DNA of 64,000 nucleotides from Thermococcus sp. M36 (GCF_012027355.1 NZ_SNUH01000002.1:441991-505990), one strand, 5' to 3'; shown: positions 47,727 through 60,106, counted from the stretch's first letter. Notes: generated from the sequence alone by a model not told the origin. Numbers and translations are program-made.

Positions 47727-48851
47727 ATGAGGAAAAAGCTCGCGCTGATAAGCCTCGACGGCTGTGGGATCTACAACCTGAAGCACATGCCCTTCCTGAG
47801 CGAGCTTGCTGATAGTGGGAATTTCACCGTCGTTGATTCTATATTCCCGACACTCACCGATTTGGTCCACACCAGCGTCATGACCAGCGTCTGGCCCAAA
47901 GACCACGGCGTCGTCGAGAACGGCTACTACGACAGGCTGGCCGATAGAAAGGTCAACTTCTACGACTACGAGGTGGCCTTTAATCCCCACAAGGTCATTA
48001 AGGCCCCGACCATCGTTGACCTGTTGCGGCAGAAAGGTGTTAGAACCGCAGCCGTCAGCGGCTATACGATGCCCCCGTTCAGCGGGACGGACGTTAGAAT
48101 CTTCCCGCCCTTCTTTGCTGGTGACAGGATGTACCGCCAGCACGGTCGCGATTGGAGGAAGGACGTCTGGGTCATGAACTCGGCCATCTACCTATACGAG
48201 GAATGCAGGCCGGATTTGCTCCTCGTACACTTCGCTTCGATAGACGGCATGGGCCACGACTATGGGCCGCTGAGTGAGGGGGCTCTAAAGGCTGTTGAGA
48301 CCGTTGACACTGCAGTTAGAACTCTATGGGAGCGCCTGAAGGAAGAGTACGCCTTCATAATCTTCGCCGACCACGGACAGGAAGAGGTTCACACCTGGGT
48401 GAACCTGAAAACCTACCTCAGGAAGCACGGCATCGAGACGCTACGCGTCTCCTCTGGCGGTGGAGTTCACGTTTATCTCAGAGACCCGAACCAGGCCGAG
48501 GAAGCCTTTGAAGTTCTGAGGAAGGCTCCAGGGGTCAAAGAAGTCTTTTTCCGCGATGAGCTTCCACACCTCGACACGCCCCTGAGTGGTGAGCTGATAG
48601 TCTCCGCCAAGCCTGGCTACTGGTTCTGCTCCCACAGAATGTGCAGGGGGATTAAGGGAGTAAGCCACTGGGTTAAGGGAATGCACGGCTCGATGAACGA
48701 GCCGGTTGTGAAGGTTCCGCTCATATTGTGGGGCTTTGAGAAGGTTGAGCTTGAAAACGCCTCGCTTATGGACATAGCCCCGACTGTTTTGATGTTTTTT
48801 GGAGCTGAAAAGTCGGCGAACATGGTGGGCAAGAGCCTGATCAAAGGATGA
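47727..48851 (+). CDS. alkaline phosphatase superfamily phosphodiesterase/nucleotide pyrophosphatase
   Basis: A 374-residue soluble phosphodiesterase-like protein. LALISLDGCG has the metal Asp, SIFPTLTDLVHTSVMTSVWP has the catalytic Thr, DGMGHDYGP holds metal Asp and His, FADHGQEEV the second pair, and MHGSMNEP the last His. No signal peptide is visible, so it probably works in the cytoplasm; the substrate is unknown. ATG follows GGAGGTTTTGGG. It converges on rps7. Confidence 0.87.
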   Translation: MRKKLALISLDGCGIYNLKHMPFLSELADSGNFTVVDSIFPTLTDLVHTSVMTSVWPKDHGVVENGYYDRLADRKVNFYDYEVAFNPHKVIKAPTIVDLLRQKGVRTAAVSGYTMPPFSGTDVRIFPPFFAGDRMYRQHGRDWRKDVWVMNSAIYLYEECRPDLLLVHFASIDGMGHDYGPLSEGALKAVETVDTAVRTLWERLKEEYAFIIFADHGQEEVHTWVNLKTYLRKHGIETLRVSSGGGVHVYLRDPNQAEEAFEVLRKAPGVKEVFFRDELPHLDTPLSGELIVSAKPGYWFCSHRMCRGIKGVSHWVKGMHGSMNEPVVKVPLILWGFEKVELENASLMDIAPTVLMFFGAEKSANMVGKSLIKG

Positions 48852-48921
48852 GCAACTAATGATCTTAGTATCTTTCAGGGAACGGTAAGAATGGTAGAAA
48901 AGTGGGAAAAGCCTCCAGCCC

Positions 48922-49569
48922 TCAGCGTGAGGACTGGGCGATCCTCTCGATCTCTTCCTTCTTGCTGTAGGCGAAGCTCTTCGGATCCCTGTTGGCGGCG
49001 GCTATTATTTCTTCGGCGAGAGCCTGGGCGTAGCTGGTCTTGTTCCTGTAGCACTTGGCTGAAGCGCCGAGGGCGATGTTCTTGAGGGCTATGTCGAGTC
49101 TCCTGAGCGGTGAAACGTCAACGGCCATGTGATAGCGGATCCCACCGAATGCGATGGTGGTCGTGTCTTCCCTCGGGGCGGAGTTCTCGATAGCCCTTAT
49201 GAGGACCTGAATCGGGTTCTGCTTGGTTCTGCGCTCGATGATCATGAAGGCCTCCTTGACGACCTCGTAGGCCTTCATCTTCTTGCTCATGAGGGAGCGG
49301 TGCTCTCTCCTCATGAAGTGGCCGCCGACCTTGTGGCCGCTGGCGCCGCTGCGCATGACCTTGTTTATGAGCCTCTCGACGATGTGAACGTTGGCCTTGC
49401 CGAAGGACTTCTTGGCGTGCCTTCCGTGGCTGTGCGGGAGTATGCGAGCGTCGAGGTTGATGTAGGGCCTGAGCGATGGGTCGTTGACGACGACGTCCTC
49501 AACGCTCCACCTTCCCATGACCTTGAGCTCCTTAGGCTGGTAGAACCTCTCTGTAAGCGGCTTGGCCAT
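48922..49569 (-). CDS. rps7: 30S ribosomal protein S7
   Basis: A 215-residue protein beginning [21 protein letters not shown], the archaeal S7 type, and containing [20 protein letters not shown]. It binds the 3' major domain of 16S rRNA. ATG 49569 follows GAGGTGA; an upstream extension of three codons is less likely. Last gene of the RNA polymerase operon. A T-rich tract follows it at about 48897-48915. Confidence 0.97.
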   Translation of the reverse strand: MAKPLTERFYQPKELKVMGRWSVEDVVVNDPSLRPYINLDARILPHSHGRHAKKSFGKANVHIVERLINKVMRSGASGHKVGGHFMRREHRSLMSKKMKAYEVVKEAFMIIERRTKQNPIQVLIRAIENSAPREDTTTIAFGGIRYHMAVDVSPLRRLDIALKNIALGASAKCYRNKTSYAQALAEEIIAAANRDPKSFAYSKKEEIERIAQSSR

Positions 49570-49574
49570 TCCCT

Positions 49575-50018
49575 TCACCTCCTCGGCTTCTCCTTCCTGC
49601 CCTTGACGAGCTCCTTGAGGGAGACCCTGTTGACCTTGACGACCTTGTACCTGATTCCTGGAATATCACCCATAGAACCGCCCTTGGGACCGCCGATTCC
49701 CTCGATGATGACCTCATCGTGCTCATCTATGTGGTTGATGGCACCATCACCGGGGGTGAAGGCGGTAACGACTTTACCGTTCTTGATGAGCTGGACACGG
49801 ACAGCCTTACGCATAGCCGAGTTCGGCTGCTTTGCCTCAACTGCGATCTTCTCAAGGACTATCCCCTTGGCCTGCGGGGCTCCCTCGAGCGGGTCGCTCT
49901 TCTCCTTGAGCCTGAGGACTCTCCTCTTGTAGCGGATGTCGCTCCAGCGGAACTTCTTTCTCTTGAGCTTGAGCTTCCTACCGGCAAACTCTCCATACGG
50001 GGCCTTCTTTCCAGGCAT
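49575..50018 (-). CDS. rps12: 30S ribosomal protein S12
   Basis: A 147-residue protein of the decoding centre. It begins [25 protein letters not shown] and carries the typical [19 protein letters not shown] segment. ATG 50018 follows GAGGTGATG. It lies six bases ahead of rps7. Confidence 0.97.
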   Translation of the reverse strand: MPGKKAPYGEFAGRKLKLKRKKFRWSDIRYKRRVLRLKEKSDPLEGAPQAKGIVLEKIAVEAKQPNSAMRKAVRVQLIKNGKVVTAFTPGDGAINHIDEHDEVIIEGIGGPKGGSMGDIPGIRYKVVKVNRVSLKELVKGRKEKPRR

Positions 50019-50028
50019 GATCATCACC

Positions 50029-50771
<743 letters not shown>

Positions 50772-50784
50772 TAACTACACCTCC

Positions 50785-51960
50785 CTACTCCCTTTTCGGT
50801 CTCAGGGGGAGATTCATTGCCAGCTTAACGATTCCCGTACCGACAGGCACGGGCTGTCCAATGAGGACGTTCTCAACAACACCGTTGAGGGGATCAGTGT
50901 CGCCCCTCTCAGCAGCCTCAAAGAGGTGCTGGGTGGTTATCTCGAAAGCGGCCCTGGCAAGCACGCTGGCCTTCTCCCCAACTATACCGTGCCTGCCTAT
51001 GGGCAGTATGACGCCGTCGAGCGTCATCATATCGGCGACCAGCATAATGTGCCTGACGTCGACCTCAAGACCCTGCTCGCGCATGGTGTTGACGATTTCC
51101 TCTATGATGGCGTTTCTTGCTGCCTCGATGCCGAGCACCTCGGCGATCTCGTGGATGTTGTTGGTTCTGGTCCTGGTCGGGTCCACACCCGGAACCTTGA
51201 GAACCTGCTTGAAGTTGGAACCCTCGGTGTAGATGACGTACTCGTCGCCTTCCTTCCTTATGATGGTCTTTCCGACGCCCGAGAGGCCTTTAAGGCGGTG
51301 CTTTTTAACCTTTTCGGCAAGCCTCCTGAGGTCGGAGAGCTTGCTCACCTTCTTGGGGCGCATGATAATCGTATACCCGTCCACCTCAAACTCGGCGCTC
51401 TTAAAAGAGCTCTCAAGCTTTCTCTGTATCTTTTCCATGTCTAGACCGCTCTTCTCAAGCCTCTCAGGGTCAATGTCAATTATGAACTCAAAGTTGAGGA
51501 TGTCTATACTGGTCTCCCTCGCGAGGTTTTCGAGTGTGGTTCCCTCTATGCGCCTCGCCACCTCAAGGGCCTTTTCACGGTCATACCTGTGCTTCTCGTC
51601 GAGGTAGACGGTCATGATCGGCGTTGACGGGTTCTTCCTGGCGTCAACAATCTCGATAATCCTCGGAAGACCGAGGGTGACGTTAATCTCAGCGACACCC
51701 GCATAGTGGAAGGTGTTAAGGGTCATCTGCGTTGACGGCTCACCGATGGACTGGGCCGCAACGGTTCCAATAGCCTCACCAGGCTCGATCAGGGCCCTCT
51801 GGTACTCCCTGACCGCCTCCTCTATTATGGCCTCCACTTCCGCCTTCTTGAGCTTGTATTTCTTGTTGTACTCGACGAGCTTATTGTAGAGCTCCTCCCT
51901 GATGTTCTCAGGAAGGTCTGCCTTGTCGACCATGCTCTTAATGGTCTTCGCTGCAACCAT
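50785..51960 (-). CDS. rpoA2: DNA-directed RNA polymerase subunit A''
   Basis: A 391-residue C-terminal part of the largest subunit. Key parts are [30 protein letters not shown] (trigger loop region) and [25 protein letters not shown] 51960 follows GAGGTGAGTG and gives [13 protein letters not shown]; an earlier in-frame GTG at 51969 is less likely. No intein is present. Confidence 0.97.
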   Translation of the reverse strand: MVAAKTIKSMVDKADLPENIREELYNKLVEYNKKYKLKKAEVEAIIEEAVREYQRALIEPGEAIGTVAAQSIGEPSTQMTLNTFHYAGVAEINVTLGLPRIIEIVDARKNPSTPIMTVYLDEKHRYDREKALEVARRIEGTTLENLARETSIDILNFEFIIDIDPERLEKSGLDMEKIQRKLESSFKSAEFEVDGYTIIMRPKKVSKLSDLRRLAEKVKKHRLKGLSGVGKTIIRKEGDEYVIYTEGSNFKQVLKVPGVDPTRTRTNNIHEIAEVLGIEAARNAIIEEIVNTMREQGLEVDVRHIMLVADMMTLDGVILPIGRHGIVGEKASVLARAAFEITTQHLFEAAERGDTDPLNGVVENVLIGQPVPVGTGIVKLAMNLPLRPKRE

Positions 51961-51961
51961 T

Positions 51962-54679
51962 TCACTCACCTCCCCTCATCTTGACGAGGGTTCTAACTAT
52001 CACCCTGTCAACGTCAACCGTCTTACCCTGCCAGCTCCTCATGGGGTCAACGCCGTCCTCTCCATAGCGGAACTGGACGATGATGCCAGTCGGATCTCTA
52101 ACCGTTCCGTCGTAGTCCACCTTGAGATCCTGGAGGGCATTGATCAAACGGCGCTGCATGTAACCGCTCTGTGCAGTCCTAACTGCCGTGTCGACGAGAC
52201 CTTCTCTTCCACCCATGGCGTGGAAGAAGTACTCCTGGGGAGTGAGGCCGCTCTTGTAAGAGTTGGTGACGAACCCCTTGGCCCTTGCCCCAAGGTCGTT
52301 GGGCTTAAAGTGAGTCAGCACCCTTCCGCGGTAGCCGCGGTAGAGGCGCTTACCGCGGATGGACTGCTGGCCGAGCATCGCTGCCATCTGGGTGATGTTG
52401 AGCATCTTACCCCTCGCTCCGGTCTTGGCCATGATGACCGCGTGGTTGTTCATACCGAGGTAGCGCTCGGCGACCTTACCTGCGTTGTCACGTGCTTCGG
52501 CAAGAACGGCCATGATGTTGCTCTCAAGGGTCTCCTCAAGGGTTTTACCTGGAAGGGGTTCAAGCTCGCCGTTCTTGTATGCCTCGATGAGCCTGTTGAC
52601 CCTCTCCTCAGCCTCCCTAATTATCTCGTGTATCCTGTCGAGGGCCTCTCCCGGGAGATCCTCGTCATCTATGGCGGTGGTGAATCCCTTGTGGGTGATG
52701 ACCCATATGGCGAGTTTGGTGACCTGGTCGAGGAACTGTCTGGCCCTCTCAACTCCATATTCCCTCACGATTATGTCGAGGAGCCTTCCGTCCTCCCTTC
52801 CGTAGGCCTTCTTGTCTATGGCACCGCTGAGGAGCTTGCCGTTGAGTATGTAGGTAAAGCCGTCGTAGGCGAGCTTCCTGACCTCTTCCTCGTCAGGAAT
52901 GAGCTTCTCCTCTATCAGCCTTTCAAGGGCTTCACAGCGCTCCGGCTCATCGCAGAGCTTGTTGCGGTACCAAATTGTAAGGTCATCCGGAAGGAGGATG
53001 GAGAATATTGTCTTCCCGCTCCAGAGTTCGACGCCGTTCTCAACTCTGTCCGGCTTCGGGAGCTGCATGACGTCAACGCCCGCGAACATGAGCATTTGCT
53101 CAACCTCTGAACGGGTGAAGTAGGCTCCCTCGCGCGTCAGGAGGTAGCCGCCGGAGATGTGGTCCTGGATTCCCGCTATGAGCGGGCCACCGTAACGCGG
53201 CGAGATGATGTGGTTCTGAACCTCCATGAGTATCTTGGCCTCTGCCTGCGCCTCCTCCGTCTGCGGCACGTGGAGGTTCATCTCGTCACCGTCGAAGTCA
53301 GCGTTGTACGGCGGGCAGACGGCAAGGTTGAGTCTGAAGGTCTTGTAGGGCATCACCCTGACGCGGTGGGCCATGATGGACATCCTGTGGAGTGAGGGCT
53401 GCCTGTTGAAGAGGACTATGTCGCCGTCGAGGAGGTGTCTCTCAACGGTCCAGCCTATGTCGAGCTTCTCGGCTATGAGCTCGAGGTTGTTCTCCATGAG
53501 CCTTATCCTTCTTCCCTCGGGATCTATGACATAGTTCGCTCCTGGATACTTCTCGGGCCCGTTGAGAACCATTTTCTTGAGCTTCTCAAAGTTGAACTCG
53601 GTGACCTTCTCGGGAACGGTGAGTTCCATAGCTACCGCTATCGGAACACCAACCTCGTTGATGCTTATCATCGGATCGGGGCTGATAACGGTACGGGCTG
53701 AGAAGTTGACACGCTTACCGCTGAGGTTGCCCCTGAAACGGCCCTCCTTACCCTTAAGTCTCTGGGCGAGGGTCTTGAGAGGCCTTCCGCTCTTGTGCTT
53801 GGCCGGAGGAATTCCGGAGGTCTCGTTGTTGATGTATGTGGTGACGTGGTACTGGAGGAGATCCCAGAGGTCTTCTATGATGAGCTGCGGCGCACCGGCC
53901 TCAATGTTGGACTTGAGACGGTTGTTGATACGGATTATGTCGACGAGCTTGTGGGTGAGGTCGTCCTCTGCCCTAATACCGCTCTCTAAGGTGATGGACG
54001 GTCTCATTGTAACCGGCGGAACCGGAAGGACGGTGAGAACCATCCACTCCGGCCTGGCCTTCTCCGGGTGGAGTCCGAGGAGCGGCAGGTCCTTGTCCGG
54101 TACCTTCTCAAGCCTGTCGCGAACCTCACTCGGCATCATCCTGTGCTTGTACTCGCTGCCCTCCTCGTCCTTCCTCAGCTCCCAATAGATCGTCGGTCTC
54201 TCGAACTTGATCGGGAACTGAGGGGCACCGCAGTGCGGGCAGACCATTCTCTCTTTGGCCTTCTTGTGGATCTCCTTGATGAGCCTGTCCTTGGCCTTCT
54301 TCCTGTCGCCCATGACCTCGAACTTGTGGGTGTACTCCTCTATCTCCTCGTCGGTGAGCTTTATCCTCCCGCACTCGCGGCAGGTGCTCTCAAGGACGCG
54401 GTGGATCGTTTTGGCGAAACCGACGTGGATTATCGGCCTGGCAAGCTCAACGTGGCCGAAGTGACCTGGGCAGTCTCCAGCCCTTGCACCGCAGGTCTCA
54501 CACCTCAGCCCGGGGTCAATGACACCGAGGCGCTTGTCCATGAGGCCGCCTTCTATCGGGTAGCCGTCGTCGTCGTATGTGTCCGGAACCGTTATCTCGG
54601 CCGCGCTCATCTTCCGGATTTCCTGGGGTGAGAGTATCCCAAACTCAATACTCCCGATGACCTTTTTCATCGACTGCAT
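51962..54679 (-). CDS. rpoA1: DNA-directed RNA polymerase subunit A'
   Basis: A 905-residue largest-subunit N-terminal part. The catalytic [10 protein letters not shown] motif (three Asp that bind Mg2+) lies near residue 460. Zinc sites [17 protein letters not shown] and CRECG ... CPHCG are intact. Several in-frame starts lie within nine bases; ATG 54679 follows GGTGTGATGG. Full length, no intein. Confidence 0.97.
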   Translation of the reverse strand: MQSMKKVIGSIEFGILSPQEIRKMSAAEITVPDTYDDDGYPIEGGLMDKRLGVIDPGLRCETCGARAGDCPGHFGHVELARPIIHVGFAKTIHRVLESTCRECGRIKLTDEEIEEYTHKFEVMGDRKKAKDRLIKEIHKKAKERMVCPHCGAPQFPIKFERPTIYWELRKDEEGSEYKHRMMPSEVRDRLEKVPDKDLPLLGLHPEKARPEWMVLTVLPVPPVTMRPSITLESGIRAEDDLTHKLVDIIRINNRLKSNIEAGAPQLIIEDLWDLLQYHVTTYINNETSGIPPAKHKSGRPLKTLAQRLKGKEGRFRGNLSGKRVNFSARTVISPDPMISINEVGVPIAVAMELTVPEKVTEFNFEKLKKMVLNGPEKYPGANYVIDPEGRRIRLMENNLELIAEKLDIGWTVERHLLDGDIVLFNRQPSLHRMSIMAHRVRVMPYKTFRLNLAVCPPYNADFDGDEMNLHVPQTEEAQAEAKILMEVQNHIISPRYGGPLIAGIQDHISGGYLLTREGAYFTRSEVEQMLMFAGVDVMQLPKPDRVENGVELWSGKTIFSILLPDDLTIWYRNKLCDEPERCEALERLIEEKLIPDEEEVRKLAYDGFTYILNGKLLSGAIDKKAYGREDGRLLDIIVREYGVERARQFLDQVTKLAIWVITHKGFTTAIDDEDLPGEALDRIHEIIREAEERVNRLIEAYKNGELEPLPGKTLEETLESNIMAVLAEARDNAGKVAERYLGMNNHAVIMAKTGARGKMLNITQMAAMLGQQSIRGKRLYRGYRGRVLTHFKPNDLGARAKGFVTNSYKSGLTPQEYFFHAMGGREGLVDTAVRTAQSGYMQRRLINALQDLKVDYDGTVRDPTGIIVQFRYGEDGVDPMRSWQGKTVDVDRVIVRTLVKMRGGE

Positions 54680-54684
54680 GACCA

Positions 54685-57600
54685 TCACACCCTGTCAGTT
54701 ATGTTGAGGGACGGCCTTATTCCCATCGCCTTCAGCTCGTCCAGCAAGAGCTTGAAGGCGTAGCTCATCTCGACCTTGCTTATCCTCTCTTCCTCTCCGC
54801 AGACCGGGCAGTAGACCTTACCGCGGCGCTTGTCCTCAAGTGCCAGATGTCCGCAGGTCTCGCAGACCCATACCTCTGTCTTGTCGCTCTCTTCAAGGAG
54901 ACGCTCTATGAGCAGCATCGCAGCGCCGTGGCCGATGAGGACGTCACGCTCCATCTCACCGAACCTGAGACCACCTTCCCTTGCTCTTCCCTCGGTCGGC
55001 TGCTTGGTGAGAACCTGCACCGGACCCCTGCTCCTCGCGTGCATCTTGTCGGCGACCATGTGGTGGAGCCTCTGGTAGTAGATGACGCCCACGAATATGT
55101 CGGCCTCAAGGCGCCTTCCAGTTATGCCGTCGTACATGACTTCCCTGCCGCTGTGCTTGAAGCCGAGCTCCTCAAGCTCCTTCCTGAGCCTCTCCTCAGG
55201 CTCTCCAATGAAAGCGGTACCGTCAACTCTTCTTCCCTTGAGTGAAGCCACCTTTCCTCCTATGGCCTCAATGAGCTGTCCGACGGTCATACGGCTCGGG
55301 ATACCGTGCGGGTTGACTATGAGGTCTGGAACGATTCCGCTCTCGGTCCAGGGCATGTCCTCCTGCGGAACGATGAGGCCTATGACACCCTTCTGACCGT
55401 GCCTCGATGCGAACTTGTCACCGAACTCTGGGATGCGGAGGTCCCTGACGGTGACCTTGACGAGCTTGGTTCCATCGCCGGTCTCGGTTATGATCACCTT
55501 GTCAACTATGCCTCTTTCGCTCGGCCTGACGCTTACACTCGTCTCGCGTCTCTCCTGGAGGATTATCCCTCCGAGACCGCTCTGCTCCTCAAGGAACCTC
55601 GGTGGTGAGGTCCTTCCAACTAGGACGTCCTTACCCTCAACCTTTGACTCGGGGAAGATTATGCCGTCCTCATCGAGGTGGCGGTAGTACTTCTCGCCGA
55701 GATAGCCCTGTATGGTTGGATCAGGAACCTCGAAGCGGTCCGTCTGTCCGCCGAGGTAGCGCTTCTCCTCTGCTTCATAAGTCCTGAAGAACGTTGATCT
55801 GGCAAGTCCGCGCTCTATAGAGGCCTTGTTCATTATAACGGCGTCTTCCATATTGTAGCCGCCGTAGCTGAGGACTGCGACGACGAAGTTCTGGCCCGCG
55901 GGCCTCTCCTCAAAACCGACGGCCTTCATTATGCGCGAGTTGACGAGCGGAACCTGCGGATAGTGCATTAGGTGGCCCCTCGTATCGACTCTTATGCGGA
56001 AGTTGGCCGCACCGAGGCCGAGGCTCTGCTTCGCCATACCGGCGCCGTAGGTGTTACGTGGGGCGGCGTTGTGCTCAGGGTAGGGGACGAGTGAAGCAGG
56101 GATTCCAAGTATTGCCGCGGGCATGAGCTCAAGGTGGGTATGCTCTTCGGTTACCTCCCACGGCCAGGTGGCGACGTAGGCGTTCTCCTCCTCTTCAGCG
56201 TCGAGGTACTCGATGACACCCATCTTGACGAGGTCGCTCCAAGTGAGCGTGCCGTTCTTTATACCCTCCACGTGCTCGCGCGTGAGCTTTGGCCTGCCGT
56301 TTTCAACTATGATGAGAGGCCTCCTCACACGGCCGTCATCGCTGTTGACGTAAACTTCCCTGACGTCCTCGTCCTGATACAGGGCGACGTTTATGACCTC
56401 GCTTATCCTCCCGCTCCTCCTGTCATTCCTGATCCTGCTAACCAGGCTTTCTCCGTCCTCCACTGTTCCGATCAGGACGCCGTTGAGGTAGACCCTCCAC
56501 AGATCTGGCCTCGGACGGCGCTCCTCTATCGGGACAACGCCGAGCCTGCCCAGATACTCCCTGACCTCCTCTTCGGGGATTCCTGTGGTTATCTGAGACA
56601 TTAAGGCGAGGTTCTTAACGAGACCACAGTTCGGACCTTCTGGAGTCTCAGTCGGACAGATCCTGCCCCAGTGGGTTCCGTGAAGGTCACGGGCCTCGAA
56701 ATGTGGCTGGTCCCTGCTGAGAGGCGAAGTAACGCGCCTAAGGTGCGAGAGGGTCGACATATAGTTCGTCCTGTCGAGGAGCTGGCTGACACCGGTTCTT
56801 CCGCCGGGCCAGGCACCGGTCGCCAGAGCGTGCTCGATCCTCTCGCTGAGAACGTCGGGCCTTATCGAGTTCCTTACGAACCTCTGAATGTTCTCGAAGG
56901 TGTACCGCTCGCCCTTCCTCTGGTAGGTCTTGGTCATCTGGTACTGCATGTCCTTGACGAGCTGGCCGAAGGCAACCCTAAAGAGGTCCCTGAGCAGGTC
57001 TCCGGCGAGCTTGAGCCTCTTGTTGGCGTAGTGATCCTTGTCGTCCTCACCGCGGAGGCCGAGCGAAAGTTCAAGAACCTTGAGCGCCATCATACCGAGG
57101 TAGTAGGCTTTGGCCCTTCTGTCCTTCTCCTCAACGCCCATGTGGGGCAGGAGGTTGTTGTCTATGATGTGCTGGGCCCTCCTGAGCCTGTACTCCTTAG
57201 GCTGGCCGGGAAGGGCAAGCTTTCCGATGTAGTCAAGGGCCTCCTCCTGGGTGGTTATGTCGGCGGCGTCCTCCAAATTGTCGAATAGAACCTGCTGTAT
57301 CCTCGGGTCGTCGCTCACTGCTTCAACTATCTCTTTGTCGCTGAGCAGGCCGAGGGCGCGCATGACGTAGACGAACTTGACCGGCCTGGGGACGTTCGGT
57401 ATGTTGACGTAGAGGGTTCCATCTTTCCTCCTCTCCACGGTAATAAGGGCCCTATATCCGTGCCTGTAGGAGAAACACTTGGCTATGACTCTGTTCTGCC
57501 TCTCGTCCCTTTCCACAAGCGTCTTGTTAGGGGCAAGGTCTTCAATAGAAACTATAACCCTCTCAGAGCCGTTGATTATGAAGTATCCTCCCGGATCCTT

Positions 57601-58053
57601 AGGATCTTCGCCAAGCTTTATGAGCTCCTCGTCGCTTAGGCCGTAGAGCCTGCAGGCCTTGGACTTGAGCATTATCGGGAGCTCGCCTATGCGAACCTCG
57701 ACGGCTTCCTGGGCAATGCCGTTGACGACCGGGATGAGTTCAAGGTAGAGCGGTGCTGAGTACGTGAGGTTCCTTATGCGGGCGTCCATGGGATAGAGCG
57801 GTTTCCTCTGCCCCTGGGCCTCCTGGAACTCCGGTTCGCCCAGGTGCACCTTTCCAAATTTAACCTCAAAGTCGGGGATGTCCGGCTTGATCCCGCCGAA
57901 CTCGTCTATAACCTGCTGCATGCCGTAGTCAATGAAAGCGTTGTAAGAGTCAAGGTGCTGCCTGACGAGTCCTCTCTCCTTCCAGTACGCCTCCATAACG
58001 AGCCAGAGGTCATCCGGAGTAACATCAACAACGGTCGGTCCTCTCGATGCCAT
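54685..58053 (-). CDS. rpoB: DNA-directed RNA polymerase subunit B
   Basis: A 1122-residue undivided second-largest subunit, as in Thermococcales (split in methanogens and halophiles). Near the C-terminus it has [45 protein letters not shown] and the zinc site [22 protein letters not shown]. Starts [17 protein letters not shown]. No intein. Confidence 0.97.
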   Translation of the reverse strand: MASRGPTVVDVTPDDLWLVMEAYWKERGLVRQHLDSYNAFIDYGMQQVIDEFGGIKPDIPDFEVKFGKVHLGEPEFQEAQGQRKPLYPMDARIRNLTYSAPLYLELIPVVNGIAQEAVEVRIGELPIMLKSKACRLYGLSDEELIKLGEDPKDPGGYFIINGSERVIVSIEDLAPNKTLVERDERQNRVIAKCFSYRHGYRALITVERRKDGTLYVNIPNVPRPVKFVYVMRALGLLSDKEIVEAVSDDPRIQQVLFDNLEDAADITTQEEALDYIGKLALPGQPKEYRLRRAQHIIDNNLLPHMGVEEKDRRAKAYYLGMMALKVLELSLGLRGEDDKDHYANKRLKLAGDLLRDLFRVAFGQLVKDMQYQMTKTYQRKGERYTFENIQRFVRNSIRPDVLSERIEHALATGAWPGGRTGVSQLLDRTNYMSTLSHLRRVTSPLSRDQPHFEARDLHGTHWGRICPTETPEGPNCGLVKNLALMSQITTGIPEEEVREYLGRLGVVPIEERRPRPDLWRVYLNGVLIGTVEDGESLVSRIRNDRRSGRISEVINVALYQDEDVREVYVNSDDGRVRRPLIIVENGRPKLTREHVEGIKNGTLTWSDLVKMGVIEYLDAEEEENAYVATWPWEVTEEHTHLELMPAAILGIPASLVPYPEHNAAPRNTYGAGMAKQSLGLGAANFRIRVDTRGHLMHYPQVPLVNSRIMKAVGFEERPAGQNFVVAVLSYGGYNMEDAVIMNKASIERGLARSTFFRTYEAEEKRYLGGQTDRFEVPDPTIQGYLGEKYYRHLDEDGIIFPESKVEGKDVLVGRTSPPRFLEEQSGLGGIILQERRETSVSVRPSERGIVDKVIITETGDGTKLVKVTVRDLRIPEFGDKFASRHGQKGVIGLIVPQEDMPWTESGIVPDLIVNPHGIPSRMTVGQLIEAIGGKVASLKGRRVDGTAFIGEPEERLRKELEELGFKHSGREVMYDGITGRRLEADIFVGVIYYQRLHHMVADKMHARSRGPVQVLTKQPTEGRAREGGLRFGEMERDVLIGHGAAMLLIERLLEESDKTEVWVCETCGHLALEDKRRGKVYCPVCGEEERISKVEMSYAFKLLLDELKAMGIRPSLNITDRV

Positions 58054-58070
58054 AGTCTCACCCCACAGAA

Positions 58071-58319
58071 TCAGTCCTCAACCACCAGGCGGTAGTAGTA
58101 ATAGTATCCCGCCGTCGGGCTTTTCCTCTTGATCTCAAGAACGTCGCCGGGCTTCGCGCCGAGCGCCACAACGGCTGGATCTGAAGCCTTTATCTGCGGA
58201 AGCTGGGAGATCCTAATCCTGTACTTCCTGAGGAGTTCCTCCTTTTCCTCCTCGCTGAGGATTCTGTGCTCGGGAACCAGTTCATGGGTGAATATATCAA
58301 ACTCTTTTTTCGCCGCCAC
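58071..58319 (-). CDS. rpoH: DNA-directed RNA polymerase subunit H
   Basis: An 82-residue subunit (Rpb5 C-terminal-like) with [24 protein letters not shown] and [25 protein letters not shown]. The start is GTG at 58319. First gene of the RNA polymerase operon. Confidence 0.96.
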   Translation of the reverse strand: MAAKKEFDIFTHELVPEHRILSEEEKEELLRKYRIRISQLPQIKASDPAVVALGAKPGDVLEIKRKSPTAGYYYYYRLVVED

Positions 58320-58383
58320 CGAGAATTGCCCCCTTAACGTTTTTTAAGAACGATTACCACTACCTCCCACCTGCGGGTTTCGG

Positions 58384-58398
58384 TATATAAGCTTTTCG
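58384..58398 (-). promoter_or_regulatory. promoter of the rpoH-rpoB operon
   Basis: Minus strand CGAAAAG followed by CTTATATACC. Predicted start near 58360, about 40 bases before the rpoH GTG. This one promoter may drive eight genes over 9.4 kb. Confidence 0.65.
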
Positions 58399-58999
58399 AG
58401 TGGTAACTGGCTCGTAGGGGTTTATATCGGTTACGAAAAGTTTAAGAACCGTTTTTCGCGCCGAAAAGCGGCGTTGGTGTACTTGTATGTTCACCAATAC
58501 TGAGAAAGACTTATAAAGGCTCGGCGTGGGTTCGAGGTTCAAACTTCCGAGAAAACGGCCAAACGGCTAAAATTTATTGGATATTTGGCATTATTAGCGG
58601 CAAAATATTGGCATCATGCTCGCTTTTCATAAGTACTAATTGCCATATTCAATCAAAACACGGCCAAAATTGGTCAATTTTTGGCAAGAAATGGAGGGCG
58701 TCTGAGGCTTTAAATCAGGAGTTTGCTCTTAAAAGAGAATATTTATGGGAACACTTCGATTTTGTGCTTTAACCTGGATAAACAAGCTCTATCTTGCCTT
58801 CATGAGTGTTATCGCTTTAATGAGGTTTACTTCTAAAGGTAACAAGTTTAAGAGGTTCCACTTTTCGTTCCGGCGTCCTTTGGACGCCTTTTGGAGAGTG
58901 AAACCCTGAAGAGTTGACAACTAGTGAGTAAACCTATTTCACAAGCAGACCAATTTAGAATTGCACGCGATTTTTCCGTCAATGCTTGCGCAAGCAAAG

Positions 59000-59022
59000 C
59001 AAACTTTGCACTGCAAAGTTTG
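59000..59022. repeat. palindrome in the rpoH-tRNA gap (copy A)
   Basis: Perfect 11-base arms CAAACTTTGCA and TGCAAAGTTTG around one base. A second perfect palindrome GCTTGC/GCAAGC lies just before at 58984-58995. TTTGATCAAAG follows. Confidence 0.75.
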
Positions 59023-59250
59023 ATCAAAGAGTAGACTTCCTGCTAAATTGGTTGGAGTGAGTTCGCATGTCTTTTCAGGATTGCAAGTTTAAAGTGGGTT
59101 TAACTCAAAAAACAAGCAACTCAAATGGTTCCACTTTCCTCTTAACGCCCGGAGGGAGTTATATTTGCAATGGAACACTGTAAAACTGCTAATTGGGGAG
59201 TAAACCCACTTAAGAACCAGCCATTTTAGAGTTGACATGCGGGCCTTGAT

Positions 59251-59274
59251 CAAACTTCGCGAAGGCGAAGTTTG
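59251..59274. repeat. palindrome in the rpoH-tRNA gap (copy B)
   Basis: Arms CAAACTTCGC and GCGAAGTTTG with loop GAAG. CTTGATCAAAC lies on its left, matching the TTTGATCAAAG beside copy A. It ends a few bases from the tRNA CCA end. Confidence 0.75.
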
Positions 59275-59280
59275 TAGAAC

Positions 59281-59358
59281 TGGTGGGCCCGGGGGGCTTT
59301 GAACCCCCGACCACGCGGTTATGAGCCGCGCGCTCTGACCAGGCTGAGCTACGGGCCC
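59281..59358 (-). tRNA. tRNA with CAT anticodon (elongator Met or Ile2)
   Basis: Acceptor GGGCCCG, anticodon loop CTCATAA (CAT, 59321-59323), T-loop GGTTCAAAGCC, discriminator A and encoded CCA. The initiator would be expected to begin A-G-C; this does not. I cannot tell elongator Met from agmatidine-modified Ile2 by eye. Confidence 0.9.
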
Positions 59359-59363
59359 ACTGA

Positions 59364-59439
59364 TGGCGCCGCCGCCCGGACTCGAACCGGGGACCGCCGG
59401 ATTAACAGTCCGGCGCTCTACCGACTAAGCTACGGCGGC
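59364..59439 (-). tRNA. tRNA-Asn (GTT anticodon)
   Basis: Acceptor GCCGCCG, anticodon loop CTGTTAA (GTT, 59404-59406), T-loop GGTTCGAGTCC, discriminator G and encoded CCA. Minus-strand TATA at about 59469-59477. Five bases separate it from the CAT tRNA, so they are probably one transcript. Confidence 0.95.
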
Positions 59440-59553
59440 ACAACCCAATGTAGGGAATACAGGGTGGATTTATAAATATTACGGTTGGCCCTGAAGCACG
59501 GAAACTTTCTGTGAAACCCCGTGAAGAGACTGCAGAAGGGTCCCCTACGAAAA

Positions 59554-59562
59554 CTTTATAAT
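59554..59562 (+). promoter_or_regulatory. promoter of tRNA-Thr
   Basis: CTTTATAAT with ACGAAAA upstream, at the right distance for transcription from about 59584. Confidence 0.6.
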
Positions 59563-59586
59563 TATCCTGAAATGTCTTTAGACCGT

Positions 59587-59663
59587 GCCCCGGTAGCCTA
59601 GCCTGGCGGGGCGGCGGACTTGTAATCCGCCGGTCGCGGGTTCAAATCCCGCCCGGGGCTCCA
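59587..59663 (+). tRNA. tRNA-Thr (TGT anticodon)
   Basis: Acceptor GCCCCGG, anticodon loop CTTGTAA (TGT, 59621-59623), T-loop GGTTCAAATCC, discriminator T and encoded CCA. Confidence 0.95.
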
Positions 59664-59680
59664 CAGGACACTTTTTTGGC

Positions 59681-59989
59681 TCAGTCCTCCTCGAGAAATT
59701 CAGCCACGTGGATGGGCCATGCCCTGTAGCCGTCCTGAATGTAGACCTCAAGCACGTTCATCCCCCTGTACCTGACCTCACGCACCATGAGCCTCCTTCC
59801 GGCCCTACCCCTCAGAATGTCCTCGTGAACGTCCCTCGGAAGCTCCTCCGTCACCGTAAGCATTCCCCCCTCAACGTATACCCCCTCAAGCTTTCCCTCC
59901 CGAAACAGAAAACCCCTGATGGGAACCTCGTACTCTTCAACGACGTCCCCAGCGGATTCTCCACCGTAGTTCCCAACGACTTCTGTCAT
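59681..59989 (-). CDS. small conserved protein, function unknown
   Basis: A 102-residue acidic, beta-rich protein (VPIRGFLFREGKLEGVYVEGG; MNVLEVYIQDGYRAWPIHV). ATG 59989 follows GGGTGA. No known domain recognised. It lies between tRNA-Thr and gcvPB with its own direction. Confidence 0.65.
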   Translation of the reverse strand: MTEVVGNYGGESAGDVVEEYEVPIRGFLFREGKLEGVYVEGGMLTVTEELPRDVHEDILRGRAGRRLMVREVRYRGMNVLEVYIQDGYRAWPIHVAEFLEED

Positions 59990-60106
59990 GGCATTCACCC
60001 ATATGTAATATTTTGCTTACATATTGTCCGTTCCTTTAGTTTATTAACCTTTCTGTCCAGAACTGTGAAAGATGAGGCCTAAGACAAAGAGAAAAAGCTG
60101 GGGAGC

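Larger units (their letters stand above)
58399..59280. other. 882-base gene-free region with diverged repeats
   Basis: No convincing gene on either strand. The left part is rich in TTGGCC/GGCCAAA words and has an inverted repeat TTGGTG/CACCAA at 58474-58497. The right part (58850-59280) holds two related blocks (58926-58970 and 59198-59242) and two palindromes. A plus-strand TATA-like GACTTATAAAGG lies at 58508-58519 with no gene behind it. Confidence 0.5.

Noticed and set aside
58360-58542. 60-codon minus-strand frame upstream of rpoH
   Set aside because: It spans the rpoH promoter and its predicted transcription start, with no ribosome binding site.
58399-59280. CRISPR array or replication origin in the large gap
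   Set aside because: There are only two diverged copies of the unit with no regular spacing, and no cdc6 gene or origin boxes are nearby.
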